The notes: generated from the sequence alone by a model not told the origin. Shown: positions 1 through 8,754, counted from the stretch's first letter. The stretch is DNA of 64,000 bases from Achromobacter spanius (GCF_003994415.1 NZ_CP034689.1:4154001-4218000); one strand, 5' to 3'. Numbers and translations: made by a program.

Positions 1-867
1 CCGTTCGTGCCGGGCGGCTCGTCCGACATCACGGCGCGCTCGGTCACGCCGATGCTGTCCCAGACCCTGGGCCAGACCTTCGTGGTCGAGAACAAACCCG
101 GCGCCAACAGCGCCATCGGCGCGCAGGCCTTGGCCCGCAGCACGCCGGATGGCTACACGATGATGGTCGGCTCCATCGGCACCTTCGCCATCAACGAGGC
201 GCTTTACAAGAACCTGGCCTACAACCCCAGTAAGGACTTCACTTACCTGACGCAGGCGGTGCGCAACCCGAACGTGCTGGTAGCAGCTACCAAATTTCCC
301 GCCAGCACCGTTGCCGAACTGGTGGCCTATGCGAAGAAAAATCCGGGCAGCGTGTCTTACGCCTCGTCCGGCACGGGATCGTCGGACCACCTGTCCGCCG
401 TGCTGTTTCGCCAGCGCACCGGCAGCACCGGCGTAGACGTGCCCTACAAGGGCGGCGGCGCCGCCATTGCCGACCTGCTTGGCGGACAGGTCAACGTGTC
501 GTTCCAGAATCTGGGCGCGGTGCAAAACCACATCAAGGCCGGCAAGCTCAAGGCCCTGGCCATCACCGGGGATACGCGCGCAACCGATCTGCCCAACGTG
601 CCGACGCTGGCCGAAGCCGGTATCAAGGACATGGTGGTGTATTCGTGGCAGGGGTTCGCCGTGCCCAAGGCCACGCCGCCCGACGTCGTGGAAAAACTGT
701 CCAAGGCCTTGCAGGACGCGCTGCGCGACCCGAAGACCAAGCAGACGCTGCAAGGGCTGGGCTTTGAAGTCGTGGCCAACACGCCGCAGCAGTTCGCCGC
801 GTTCCAGCAGGCCGAAGTGAAGCGGTGGAAGGACGTCATCCAGAAGGCCAACATCCAACTGGAGTAA
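1..867 (+). CDS. Bug/TctC-family tripartite tricarboxylate transporter receptor, 5'-truncated by window edge
   Basis: This is the C-terminal 288 residues of a periplasmic solute receptor of the Bug (TctC) family. The frame is open from base 1, and the first visible residues PFVPGGSSDITAR are the conserved strand-loop that follows the signal peptide in this family, so roughly 40 N-terminal residues lie upstream. Family landmarks seen are VVENKPGA, the DGYTMMVG segment, VPYKGGGAA and a C-terminal EVKRWKDVIQKANIQLE helix. Bug proteins bind small carboxylates or amides, often without a linked TctAB permease. The 2-hydroxyacid dehydrogenase gene about 100 bp downstream suggests a hydroxyacid-type ligand, but this is inference only. 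Confidence 0.93.
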   Translation, partial: PFVPGGSSDITARSVTPMLSQTLGQTFVVENKPGANSAIGAQALARSTPDGYTMMVGSIGTFAINEALYKNLAYNPSKDFTYLTQAVRNPNVLVAATKFPASTVAELVAYAKKNPGSVSYASSGTGSSDHLSAVLFRQRTGSTGVDVPYKGGGAAIADLLGGQVNVSFQNLGAVQNHIKAGKLKALAITGDTRATDLPNVPTLAEAGIKDMVVYSWQGFAVPKATPPDVVEKLSKALQDALRDPKTKQTLQGLGFEVVANTPQQFAAFQQAEVKRWKDVIQKANIQLE

Positions 868-964
868 GCGCCGGGCCGCCGGTCCGCCGAGCTCTCGGGC
901 CGTCACGCGAGGGGGGTGCCTTGGGGCATCCCCTTAAGCGGCGTTCAAGCCTGAATCAAGTAGC

Positions 965-1954
965 ATGACCGTTTTCGCCACCCACACGTACGACAACATG
1001 ACCACCAAGCATCGCATCATCCAGGTCGGCTCGCTGGCCGGCTCCCCCTCCGCCAACCAGAACCTTGCCGACGGCTATGACGTCGTCGAACTGTGGAAAT
1101 TTCCCGACCGCAAGGCGGCGTTGGCCGAACACGGCAAGGGCATCACCGCCGTCGTTACGTCGGCCAATTTCGGCGCCGATGCCGAACTGATCAATGCGCT
1201 GCCTGACCTCAAAGCCATTTGCAGTTGGGGCGTGGGCTACGAAACGATTGATGTAGAGGCCGCCAAGAAGCGCGGCGTACAGGTCAGCAACACGCCCGAC
1301 GTGCTGACGGATTGCGTGGCTGATCTGGCTTGGGGCCTGCTGATCGCGGGCGCGCGCCGCATGGGCCAGGGCGAACGCTTCGTGCGCGCCGGCCAATGGG
1401 GCCAGGTGCATGGCAGCATTCCGCTGGGCCAGCGTGTCAGCGGCAAGAAGCTGGGCATTGTGGGCCTGGGTCGCATCGGCGAAGCCATCGCCAAGCGCGG
1501 CGCGGGTTTCGACATGGACGTGCGCTATCACAACCGCAGAAAGCGCGACGACATCGCTTATGGCTACGAGGCATCGCTGGTAGACCTGGCCGCCTGGGCC
1601 GACTTCCTGGTGGTTGCGACCGTGGGCGGACCCACCACGCGCCATCTGGTGAATCAGCCCGTGCTGGAAGCGTTGGGCCCCAAGGGCATCATCGTCAACA
1701 TCGCGCGCGGCCCGGTGATTGACGAAGCCGCGCTGGTGGCGGCGCTGGAAGCCGGCAAGCTGGGCTGCGCCGCACTGGACGTGTTCGAACACGAACCCAA
1801 GGTGCCGCAAGCGCTGATCGATACCGACAACGCCGTGCTGCTGCCGCACATCGGCAGCGCCACGCTGGAGACACGCCTGGACATGGAAAACCTGATGCTG
1901 GACAACCTGAAGTCCTACTTCGACACCGGGCGCGTGATCACGCCGGTGGAGTAA
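965..1954 (+). CDS. D-isomer-specific 2-hydroxyacid dehydrogenase
   Basis: An NAD(P)-dependent dehydrogenase interconverting a D-2-hydroxyacid and a 2-oxoacid, of the glyoxylate/hydroxypyruvate reductase type, and cytoplasmic. The Rossmann dinucleotide motif is GIVGLGRIGEAIAKRG (GxGxxG). The catalytic triad of the family is visible as Arg in NIARGPVID, Glu in LDVFEHEP and His in LLPHIGSAT. The family length is about 310-330 residues. The ATG at 998 (MTTKHRI) is an equally plausible start, since neither ATG has a strong Shine-Dalgarno sequence and family alignment usually begins near RIIQVG. It lies downstream of the Bug receptor on the same strand and ahead of a bidirectional terminator. The exact substrate cannot be read from sequence. 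Confidence 0.93.
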   Translation: MTVFATHTYDNMTTKHRIIQVGSLAGSPSANQNLADGYDVVELWKFPDRKAALAEHGKGITAVVTSANFGADAELINALPDLKAICSWGVGYETIDVEAAKKRGVQVSNTPDVLTDCVADLAWGLLIAGARRMGQGERFVRAGQWGQVHGSIPLGQRVSGKKLGIVGLGRIGEAIAKRGAGFDMDVRYHNRRKRDDIAYGYEASLVDLAAWADFLVVATVGGPTTRHLVNQPVLEALGPKGIIVNIARGPVIDEAALVAALEAGKLGCAALDVFEHEPKVPQALIDTDNAVLLPHIGSATLETRLDMENLMLDNLKSYFDTGRVITPVE

Positions 1955-2001
1955 GCATCACGCGGATTGCGCGCATAGACCGCTTATCGCGCGCAAATGA
2001 A

Positions 2002-2040
2002 AAAGCCTCTCGGCGCCCATACCGAGAGGCTTTCGACTTT
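2002..2040. terminator. Bidirectional intrinsic terminator
   Basis: A 12-bp perfect stem (AAAGCCTCTCGG at 2002-2013, pairing with 2022-2033) closes an 8-nt loop, with A-rich sequence on the left and T-rich on the right. It sits between the convergent dehydrogenase and small secreted protein genes and can serve both. Confidence 0.85.
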
Positions 2041-2100
2041 CCGGCCCAAGGGTCGGCAGTCTTCCTGCAAAGGAACCAGCAGGGCTTTACCTTCCCTGCC

Positions 2101-2337
2101 TTACTTCGCCGGCGTGGTGCCGGATTGGCCCATACTTGAAGCCGCGCCTGATTTCGCGCCCGCGTGTTTGGCGGATGCCTTGTCAGACTTGTGATGCTTG
2201 TGCTGCGCGTGGGTCTTGGAATCACCCGTCTTGGCTTGCGCATCAGCGCCCGCCGCGAACGCAGAAGGCGCAGCAGCAAGACCGAGGCACAAGGCCGAAG
2301 TGGATAAGAACGCAGCGATACGGGAGTGTGTCGTCAT
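2101..2337 (-). CDS. Small secreted Lys/His/Ala-rich protein
   Basis: A 78-residue protein of unknown function. The start at 2337 was chosen because AGGAG lies a few bases upstream and because it gives a clean Sec signal peptide (MTTHSRIAAF followed by a hydrophobic core, cleavage near AFA-AGADA). The mature part is about 50 residues, highly charged and low-complexity: Lys, His, Ala and Ser, with KTHAQHKHHKSDK in the centre. The composition resembles small basic periplasmic proteins of the acid-shock type, but there is no motif I can assign. The histidine cluster could bind metal. It ends just before the shared terminator and has its own leader region upstream. Confidence 0.7.
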   Translation of the reverse strand: MTTHSRIAAFLSTSALCLGLAAAPSAFAAGADAQAKTGDSKTHAQHKHHKSDKASAKHAGAKSGAASSMGQSGTTPAK

Positions 2338-2484
2338 TGCATGAACTCCTGGATAAACAAGGCCGAAGCCCGTGCGGCAGTGGGCGGCAACATCGCCGCT
2401 TATGCCGTACTCCGTTTGAAGAGCGCGCATGCGGAAGGTTCAATGCGGAACCAGAAAATTTCGGCTGCTAACGCCTGGAAATAT

Positions 2485-2560
2485 CGCTGTCGATACGCTG
2501 TCAGCGCACTATCAGGGGGCTGTCGATGCGTTGGCAATGCGTTGTCGACGCGTTGTCGAC
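2485..2560. repeat. Degenerate 11-bp repeat block
   Basis: Two adjacent perfect copies of GCGTTGTCGAC (2539-2549 and 2550-2560) are preceded by looser copies such as CGCTGTCGATAC and GCTGTCGATGC. The block lies between the small secreted protein gene and the TauE-like gene, in a 240-bp stretch with no convincing gene. Confidence 0.6.
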
Positions 2561-2578
2561 GTCCGATCGACATCAGCG

Positions 2579-3418
2579 CTACGACTCGAATACCAACAAA
2601 GCGACAGTGGCGAACAGCAGCAGCGCGAAGCAGACTCTAAGTTTGCGTTCGGGCAGCTTGTACGCCAAGCGCACGCCCACAGGCACGAACAGCAAACTGC
2701 CGATGGCCATTGGCAGGCCCACCATCCAATTCGCCTGCCCGGCCCAGGCGTAGGTGATCAGCGCAATGGTTGAACCAGGAATCACCATGCACAGCGCCAA
2801 GGCCTGCGCCGTGGTCTGCGACAAGCGAAACACCGTCGTGATGATAGGCACGGCCAGCACCGCGCCGCCCACGCCAAAGAAGCCGCCCAAGGTGCCGCAC
2901 AGCATGCCCAGCACGCTGGCGCGCCGTGGCGTAAGGATCGGGACCGGGCGCGGCGGCGCGTGCTTGTTCGAAGGATGTTCCGACCGCGCTTCCGACCGCG
3001 CTTCCGACGCCTGCTCCGGCCGCTGACGGCGCGCTGCCAAACGGCCGGCGCGCCAGGTCTGCCAGACGTAGAACAACGCAACAAAGAACAGGAACACGGC
3101 GAAGCTTTGGCGCAGCACGCTGGAATCAATGCCCAGCGCCAAGCGCGCCCCCACCCAGGTGAACACCACCGCACCCGCGGCGCCCGCCGCGGCCACGCGC
3201 CTGTCGATGCGCGCTTGCTGGTTGTACTTGCGCACCGCCACGGTGATGGCGGGCAGCACCATGATCAGCGCGGTGCCCTGCGCCAACTGCTGCGACATGC
3301 CCATCAACAACACCAGCGCGGGAATGGCGATGAGCCCGCCACCGATGCCCAGCGCGCCGCCCATGAAACCGATCAAACTACCCGCGGCCAGGCAGACGGC
3401 AATAATCAACAGACTCAC
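2579..3418 (-). CDS. TauE/SafE-family anion permease
   Basis: A 279-residue inner-membrane protein of the TauE/SafE (DUF81) family, whose members export sulfite, sulfoacetate or similar anions. The two internally homologous halves are visible: the N-terminal half has GFMGGALGIGGGLIAIPALV and the second half has GGFFGVGGAVLAVPI, the glycine-rich signatures of the family. About eight transmembrane segments are predicted by eye. The central cytoplasmic loop carries a short charged duplication (SEARSEARSEH) encoded by 12-bp direct repeats near 2977-3011. It follows radA by 51 bp on the same strand and may be co-transcribed with it. Substrate unknown. Confidence 0.9.
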   Translation of the reverse strand: MSLLIIAVCLAAGSLIGFMGGALGIGGGLIAIPALVLLMGMSQQLAQGTALIMVLPAITVAVRKYNQQARIDRRVAAAGAAGAVVFTWVGARLALGIDSSVLRQSFAVFLFFVALFYVWQTWRAGRLAARRQRPEQASEARSEARSEHPSNKHAPPRPVPILTPRRASVLGMLCGTLGGFFGVGGAVLAVPIITTVFRLSQTTAQALALCMVIPGSTIALITYAWAGQANWMVGLPMAIGSLLFVPVGVRLAYKLPERKLRVCFALLLFATVALLVFES

Positions 3419-3469
3419 GTCTTGCTTGCTCCAGCAGTCCTTGTCTTCACGACCAGGAGAATCAGCGCG

Positions 3470-4831
3470 TCAGCGCAACTTGTCCAACGCGGCGTCCAGG
3501 CGGTCCACCGCCCAGATCTCCAGCCCTTCGATGGGCTGGCGCGGGGCGTTAGCCTTCGGGATGAGCGCAATGGAGAAGCCCAGCTTGGCCGCTTCACGCA
3601 AGCGCTCCTGGCCGCGCGGCGCGGGGCGGATCTCGCCAGCCAGGCCGACTTCGCCAAAGGCGATCAGGCCGCGCGGCAGCGGCTTGTCGCGCAGCGATGA
3701 CATGATGGCCAGCAGCACCGGCAAGTCCGCCGCGGGCTCGGTGATGCGCACGCCGCCCACCGCGTTGACGAACACGTCCTGGTCAAACGTGGTGACCCCG
3801 GCGTGCCGGTGCAACACCGCCAGCAGCATGGCCAGCCGGTTGCCTTCCAGCCCCACCGTCAGCCGGCGCGGGTTGGGCGCGTGCGAGCTGTCGACCAGCG
3901 CCTGGATCTCGACCAGCAGCGGGCGCGTGCCTTCCTGCGTAGCCATCACGCAGGAACCCGCCACCTGTTGTTCGTGCTGCGAAAGGAACAGCGCGGACGG
4001 GTTGGCCACGCCGCGCAGGCCGCGGTCGGTCATGGCGAAGACGCCCAATTCGTTGACCGCGCCAAAGCGGTTCTTGAACGCGCGCACCAAGCGGAACGAG
4101 GAATGCGTATCGCCCTCGAAATACAGCACGGTGTCAACGATGTGTTCCAGCACGCGAGGGCCGGCCAACGCGCCGTCTTTCGTGACGTGGCCGATCATGA
4201 CGATAGCGATGCCGGTCTGCTTGGCCAGGCGCGTGAGTTGCGCCGCGCATTCGCGCACCTGCGATACCGATCCCGGGGCGGCGCTCAGTTCGCCGCTGTA
4301 CAGGGTCTGGATGGAGTCGATGACGGCCACGGTGGGCTTCTGTTCCGACACCGCCGCCTGGATGGCTTCCAGCCGAATTTCGGCCAGCAAGTTGACGTTG
4401 CCGGTTTGCAAGTCCAGCCGGCGGGCGCGCAAGGCCACCTGTTCGGCGGATTCCTCGCCGGTGACATACAGCACACTGGTGGTCTCCGACAAGGAAGCAA
4501 GCGCTTGCAGCAGCAGCGTGGACTTGCCGATACCCGGATCACCGCCAATCAGCACGACCGCGCCAGCCACCAGGCCACCGCCCAGCACCCGGTCAAATTC
4601 ATCCAGCCCGGTGGGCTGGCGCGGCGTTTCGCGGGCTTCGATTTCGGACAGGCTGCGAACCGGGCTGGCCGAGGCCAGCGGCGCGTAGCGGTGCGCGGCA
4701 GCGGCGGGGGTGGATGATTCCACCGTCTCTTCCAGCGTGTTCCAGGCATTGCAGTGGGGACACTTGCCCTGCCACTTGGGGGTGGTGCCGCCGCAGTCGG
4801 CGCACACATATACGGTTCGGGATTTAGCCAT
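3470..4831 (-). CDS. radA: DNA repair protein RadA
   Basis: A 453-residue RecA-like ATPase that promotes branch migration and processing of recombination intermediates. The N-terminal zinc finger has C10, C13, C24 and C27. Walker A is GGDPGIGKST (97-106), and the RadA-specific KNRFG motif occurs in AFKNRFGAVNELG. The C-terminal third resembles the Lon protease domain fold, as in all RadA proteins (HAPNPRRLTVGLEGNRLAM and PLPRGLIAFGEVGLAGE). Full family length. It is followed on the same strand by the TauE-like gene and is divergent from the hypothetical gene at 5014. Confidence 0.98.
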   Translation of the reverse strand: MAKSRTVYVCADCGGTTPKWQGKCPHCNAWNTLEETVESSTPAAAAHRYAPLASASPVRSLSEIEARETPRQPTGLDEFDRVLGGGLVAGAVVLIGGDPGIGKSTLLLQALASLSETTSVLYVTGEESAEQVALRARRLDLQTGNVNLLAEIRLEAIQAAVSEQKPTVAVIDSIQTLYSGELSAAPGSVSQVRECAAQLTRLAKQTGIAIVMIGHVTKDGALAGPRVLEHIVDTVLYFEGDTHSSFRLVRAFKNRFGAVNELGVFAMTDRGLRGVANPSALFLSQHEQQVAGSCVMATQEGTRPLLVEIQALVDSSHAPNPRRLTVGLEGNRLAMLLAVLHRHAGVTTFDQDVFVNAVGGVRITEPAADLPVLLAIMSSLRDKPLPRGLIAFGEVGLAGEIRPAPRGQERLREAAKLGFSIALIPKANAPRQPIEGLEIWAVDRLDAALDKLR

Positions 4832-5013
4832 GCGCGAAAGTGTACTGGCAACCCACTTTTCCCGGGGCCGGGGCCGAACGTTACATCATGGCAATCGGCG
4901 AAATTTACCTGCCGGAAATGCCGCGAATCGCGCATAATCGTCGAGTACAGCGCCCGCCAAAGGTCAAACGCGTAGGCGTCTTGCCCCCGGACGCCACCGT
5001 TAGGAGCACGCGC

Positions 5014-5646
5014 ATGAGCATTACCTATCGCCCCCCTTTCGACGAAGACGATGCACGGGAACTGCGCGCCCTGTACCGCAAGCACGGGCCCGGCAGCAGC
5101 CCTGAACTGGACGCCGCGGTGCGTCGCAGTTGGCACCCCGGACATAGTTGGCACCCTGGCTGGGCCGCCGCCGCCTGCGCCACGCTGGTGGCCGGCCTGT
5201 TCGTCTGGACCAACATGCGCGAAGCCGTCCCCCAGAACGAGGCCGAACCGCAGACGATGACGCAGGCCATGACCCATCCTGCCTCCCAGACTGCCGGTAA
5301 GGCGATGACGCAGGCAATGACTCAGGCACTGAGCCAGGCAATGGCCCCGGCTGCGCTGCCCGCTACAACCCCGGCTTCGGCTCTGGCTACGGCCCCGCTG
5401 ACTCCGCTGACCCCAGCCGTGGAAGCCGTCCCCACCGTGGCCGCTCAGGAAGGCGAGCCCGCGGCCGTGGAAGTGGCGGCGTTCAGCGAACAGGACATCG
5501 AGGCCCGCGTGGCGCATATCCGGCAACTGGTGCAGGACGACCAGCAAGACGCCGCTGTGCTTGCGCTGCGCGAACTGCAACAGGGTGCCTCGGACCTGGT
5601 CTTGCCGGATGATCTACAGGAACTGGCTCAGCAAAATCCCGCCTGA
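5014..5646 (+). CDS. Single-pass membrane-anchored hypothetical protein
   Basis: A 210-residue protein not assigned to a family. The start at 5014 is supported by TAGGAG at 5001-5006. Residues 1-45 are a charged cytoplasmic segment containing a short duplication (SWHPGHSWHPGW). Residues 50-66 form one hydrophobic helix followed by Asn-Met-Arg. The rest is Ala/Thr/Pro/Gln-rich with TQAM/SQAM repeats (residues 80-112), ending in a charged helical domain (EDIEARVAHIRQLVQDDQQ) that looks TPR-like or coiled-coil. Topology resembles cytoplasmic-in anchored regulators or assembly factors. The middle is low-complexity and probably an extended linker. Confidence 0.75.
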   Translation: MSITYRPPFDEDDARELRALYRKHGPGSSPELDAAVRRSWHPGHSWHPGWAAAACATLVAGLFVWTNMREAVPQNEAEPQTMTQAMTHPASQTAGKAMTQAMTQALSQAMAPAALPATTPASALATAPLTPLTPAVEAVPTVAAQEGEPAAVEVAAFSEQDIEARVAHIRQLVQDDQQDAAVLALRELQQGASDLVLPDDLQELAQQNPA

Positions 5647-5741
5647 CGGTGCTTACCCAGCCCAGCGCTATGGCCGCCTGCATGGCAGTGCCCAGCGTGC
5701 TGTTGCGCGCATGACGCACTGAAATTTGTGGTCAAAAAATG

Positions 5742-5767
5742 GGCGGCTTCTTGCTAACATAGCCGCC
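5742..5767. promoter_or_regulatory. Inverted repeat abutting the hpaR start codon
   Basis: A 7-bp perfect inverted repeat, GGCGGCT (5742-5748) and AGCCGCC (5761-5767), is separated by 12 nt and directly touches the ATG of hpaR at 5768. No Shine-Dalgarno sequence is visible there. The loop contains GCTAACAT, which resembles a half of the palindromes upstream of hpaE. It may be an autoregulatory site or an RNA hairpin limiting translation. Confidence 0.4.
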
Positions 5768-6244
5768 ATGAGTCCCAGCTTCCACCACCGCAATCTTCCC
5801 CACCTGCTGCTATACGCGCGCGAAACCCTGATGGCGCATTTCCGTCCCGTTTTGCACGCGGCCGGCGTCACCGAACAACAATGGCGGGTATTGCGCACCC
5901 TGAGCGAAACGGGCGCGATGGAACCCAACCAGATCGCGCGCAGTTGCCAGATCCTCAGCCCCAGCCTGACCCGCATGCTGGCCGGCATGGAAGAACAAGG
6001 GCTGATCAAGCGCGTGCGCTCCAGCGCCGACCAGCGCCGCCAGGAAATATCCCTGACCCCCAAAAGCCACAAGCTGATCGACCGCATGCGCCCGCATGTG
6101 GATGCGAAATACCAGGAAATCGAAGCGAAGATCGGCAAGGAATTGCTGGACCGCCTGTACCACGACGTCGACACCATGGTGGCGCTGATCAAGCGCGATG
6201 CACCGGCGTCGGCGGAAGCCGCCGATTCCGGCGACCCCGCCTGA
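5768..6244 (+). CDS. hpaR: MarR-family repressor HpaR of the homoprotocatechuate operon
   Basis: A 158-residue winged-helix regulator. The N-terminal region (RNLPHLLLYARETLMAHFRP) and the winged helix (QIARSCQILSPSLTRMLAGM, then a wing with SSADQRRQEISL) match the HpaR subgroup of MarR repressors. Known HpaR proteins repress the hpa meta-cleavage operon and are released by hydroxyphenylacetates. Start 5768 fits the family N-terminus, although no ribosome binding site is seen. It converges on hpaD with 7 bp between stop codons, and its probable operators lie in the hpaE/hpaFG intergenic region. Confidence 0.9.
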   Translation: MSPSFHHRNLPHLLLYARETLMAHFRPVLHAAGVTEQQWRVLRTLSETGAMEPNQIARSCQILSPSLTRMLAGMEEQGLIKRVRSSADQRRQEISLTPKSHKLIDRMRPHVDAKYQEIEAKIGKELLDRLYHDVDTMVALIKRDAPASAEAADSGDPA

Positions 6245-6251
6245 AGCTGGC

Positions 6252-7103
6252 TCAGTCAGGCACCGGGAAGATCGCGTTGATCTGGCCCGTGCCGGAACTG
6301 GTGAAGTAGTCGGTCACCACCTCCACCGGCTTGTCGTAGCCGTCCCACCCCAGCAGGCCCAGCAACATGGCCGTGTCGTGCATGCCGCCCTCGCCTACGC
6401 AAAGCTCGGCGTAGTCGGGCAGCATGGCGCAGAAGGTTTTCCAGTCACCCTGGCGCCAGAGGTCCACCACGCGCAAATCCACCTGCCGGAAAAATTCGCG
6501 GCTGATCTGGTGCATGGCGGCTTCGGGGCTGTTGTTGTCGTTGAAGCGGTGCGACAAGGACCCGCTGGCCAGCACCGCCACGCGGCTGTCGCCAGCGTCG
6601 ATGGCCTGGCGCAAGGCCGCGCCGAAGCGCCGGCTGTCGTCCAGCGCGTGCCAGGCGCACCACGCGGCCACCGACACCACCTTGAAGCGGCCGTCGCCAT
6701 TCATGTAGCGCATGGGCACCAGTGTGCCGTATTCAAGTTCCAGGCTATCGATTTCATGGCTGCGCGTGCCCACGCCCGCCGCATTGGCGCATTCGGCGAT
6801 GCGACGGCCCAGCTCGGGATTGCCGCCATAGGCGTAGTCCATGTCCTTGATGAAATGCGGTAGCTCGTTACTGGTGTAGCGGCCCTTGAAGGCGTGGTTG
6901 GCGTTCACGTGATAGCCGCCGTTCACCAGCCAATGCACGTCCAGCACCACGATCGTGTCCACGTCCAGGTCCCGGCAACGCTGGCCGATCACGCGGTGGC
7001 CCTCGATGGCGGCCTCGCGGCAGCCATGGTGCCTGCCGGGAAGCTCCGACAGATACATCGACGGCACATGCGTCACCTTGGCCGCCAGTGCAAGCTTACC
7101 CAT
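6252..7103 (-). CDS. hpaD: 3,4-dihydroxyphenylacetate 2,3-dioxygenase
   Basis: A class III (LigB-type) extradiol dioxygenase of 283 residues, the usual length of HpaD. It cleaves homoprotocatechuate to 5-carboxymethyl-2-hydroxymuconate semialdehyde, the ring-opening step. Early histidines (KVTHVPSMYLSELPGRHHG), VLDVHWLVNGGYHVNAN and the C-terminal GEGGMHDTAMLLGLLGWDGY are recognisable family blocks. The start at 7103 was chosen over a longer reading because AAGGAG sits upstream and because of the family N-terminus. It lies 22 bp downstream of hpaE in the same operon. Confidence 0.95.
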   Translation of the reverse strand: MGKLALAAKVTHVPSMYLSELPGRHHGCREAAIEGHRVIGQRCRDLDVDTIVVLDVHWLVNGGYHVNANHAFKGRYTSNELPHFIKDMDYAYGGNPELGRRIAECANAAGVGTRSHEIDSLELEYGTLVPMRYMNGDGRFKVVSVAAWCAWHALDDSRRFGAALRQAIDAGDSRVAVLASGSLSHRFNDNNSPEAAMHQISREFFRQVDLRVVDLWRQGDWKTFCAMLPDYAELCVGEGGMHDTAMLLGLLGWDGYDKPVEVVTDYFTSSGTGQINAIFPVPD

Positions 7104-7125
7104 GATGCTTGTCTCCTTTACGCAT

Positions 7126-8592
7126 TCACACACCCCACTTGGGGATGTGGTGGCTGCCCATCGACACGCACACGTTTTTGATTTCGGCGAATACCTCGTA
7201 GCTGTATTCCCCGCCCTCGCGTCCGGTGCCCGATTCCTTGGTGCCGCCAAACGGCTGGCGCAGGTCGCGCACGTTCTGGCTGTTGATGAACACCATGCCT
7301 GCCTCGATGCCGCGCGCCAAGCGGTGCGCGCGGCCAATGTCGCTGGTCCAGATGTAGGACGCCAGCCCGTACTTGACGTCGTTGGCCAGCGCCAGGCCTT
7401 CGGCTTCGTCCTTGAACGGGATCAGGCAGGCCACCGGCCCGAAGATTTCTTCCTGCGCGCAACGCATGCGGTTATCCACGTCGGCCAGCACCGTGGGCCG
7501 CACGAAATTGCCGCCCACCAGGTGGGCCGGCAAGCCCGCCGGCTTGCCTGCGCCGCCGGCAAGGATACGCGCCCCTTCCTGTTCGGCAAGCTGGATGTAG
7601 CCGGTGACTTTTTCCCAATGCTGGCGCGTGATCATCGCGCCCACGTGCGTGGCCTCGTCGGTGGGGTCGCCCACCACCAGGCGCTGCGCGCGTTCGGCGA
7701 ATTTGCGCACGAAACCATCGTAGATGCTTTGTTGGACAAAAATGCGCGAACCCGCCGTGCAGCGCTCGCCGTTCAGCGAAAAAATCGTGAACAAGGCGGA
7801 GTCCAGCGCGCGCTCGACATCGGCGTCGTCAAAAATCAGCACGGGCGATTTGCCGCCCAGTTCCATCGAATATTTCTTGATGCCGCCCGCGCTGGCCAGA
7901 ATCTTCTTGCCGGTGACGGTGCCGCCCGTGAACGAGATGGCGCGCACGCCCGGGTGACGCACCAACGCATCGCCCGCCTGGGCGCCATAGCCCTGCACCA
8001 CGTTCAGAACACCCGCGGGGATGCCGGCTTCCAGCGCCAGGCGGCCCAACTGGTCGGCCGTCAGCGGTGACAGTTCCGACATCTTCAACACGGCGGTGTT
8101 ACCCAAGGCCAGGCACGGCGCCGTTTTCCAGGTGGCCGTCATGAACGGCACGTTCCAGGGCGACACCAAGGCGCACACGCCCACCGGCTGGTACAGGGTG
8201 TAGTTCAGCATCTGATCGTCCACAGGATAGGTGTGGCCGTTCATGCGGGTGCAGACTTCGGCGAAGAAATTGAAGTTCTCGGACGCGCGCGGAATCAGTT
8301 GCTTGCGGGTTTGCGAGATAGGCAGGCCGGTATCCCGCGTTTCAAGTTCGGCCAATTGGGGGACGTTGGCGTCAATCAGTTCACCCAGGCGGCGCATGAG
8401 GCGGGCGCGTTCTTTCGCGGGTGTGTTGGCCCATTTGGGAAAAGCCTGGGCGGCGGCGGACACGGCGGCGTCGATCTCTGCCTGGCCACCCGCGGCAACC
8501 TCGTCGATGGCTTCGCCCGTGGCCGGGTTATAGGTGACGAAGCGGTCGGCGCTGTCGACCTCTTTGCCGTTGATCCAATGCTTGATGCTCAC
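7126..8592 (-). CDS. hpaE: 5-carboxymethyl-2-hydroxymuconate semialdehyde dehydrogenase
   Basis: A 488-residue NAD-dependent aldehyde dehydrogenase that oxidises the ring-cleavage product made by HpaD. The catalytic Cys is in NGERCTAGSR and the general-base Glu in SMELGGKSP; the NAD-binding region contains SFTGGTVTGKKI. The start codon is GTG at 8592, preceded by GAGGAG with good spacing. First gene of the minus-strand hpaE-hpaD unit, divergent from hpaFG. A probable HpaR operator lies about 55 bp upstream. Confidence 0.96.
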   Translation of the reverse strand: MSIKHWINGKEVDSADRFVTYNPATGEAIDEVAAGGQAEIDAAVSAAAQAFPKWANTPAKERARLMRRLGELIDANVPQLAELETRDTGLPISQTRKQLIPRASENFNFFAEVCTRMNGHTYPVDDQMLNYTLYQPVGVCALVSPWNVPFMTATWKTAPCLALGNTAVLKMSELSPLTADQLGRLALEAGIPAGVLNVVQGYGAQAGDALVRHPGVRAISFTGGTVTGKKILASAGGIKKYSMELGGKSPVLIFDDADVERALDSALFTIFSLNGERCTAGSRIFVQQSIYDGFVRKFAERAQRLVVGDPTDEATHVGAMITRQHWEKVTGYIQLAEQEGARILAGGAGKPAGLPAHLVGGNFVRPTVLADVDNRMRCAQEEIFGPVACLIPFKDEAEGLALANDVKYGLASYIWTSDIGRAHRLARGIEAGMVFINSQNVRDLRQPFGGTKESGTGREGGEYSYEVFAEIKNVCVSMGSHHIPKWGV

Positions 8593-8646
8593 GTGCGGCT
8601 CCTCGTTTTGGTCGTGGGCCGCGCGGTTTGGGTCGCGGCTTTTTAA

Positions 8647-8658
8647 TTAACACGTTAA
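8647..8658. promoter_or_regulatory. Probable HpaR operator 1 (hpaE side)
   Basis: The 12-mer TTAACACGTTAA differs at one base from the perfect palindrome TTAACATGTTAA. It lies about 55 bp upstream of the hpaE GTG. Its partner at 8755 differs at a different base. Two copies in the divergent control region next to a MarR-family regulator argue for HpaR binding; this is inference. Confidence 0.65.
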
Positions 8659-8754
8659 CTTTATGCCGGCATTCTGACGCTGTCAACGGCCGGTTATCTC
8701 GTTCGCACTGCCCTACACATTCGTTGCCGCCGATCCGCTTTCCCGCTATTCTAA

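Noticed and set aside
868..964. GC-rich hairpin after the Bug receptor gene as terminator
   Set aside because: The GGGGTGCC/GGCATCCCC pairing is imperfect and lacks a T-run; evidence too weak to call.
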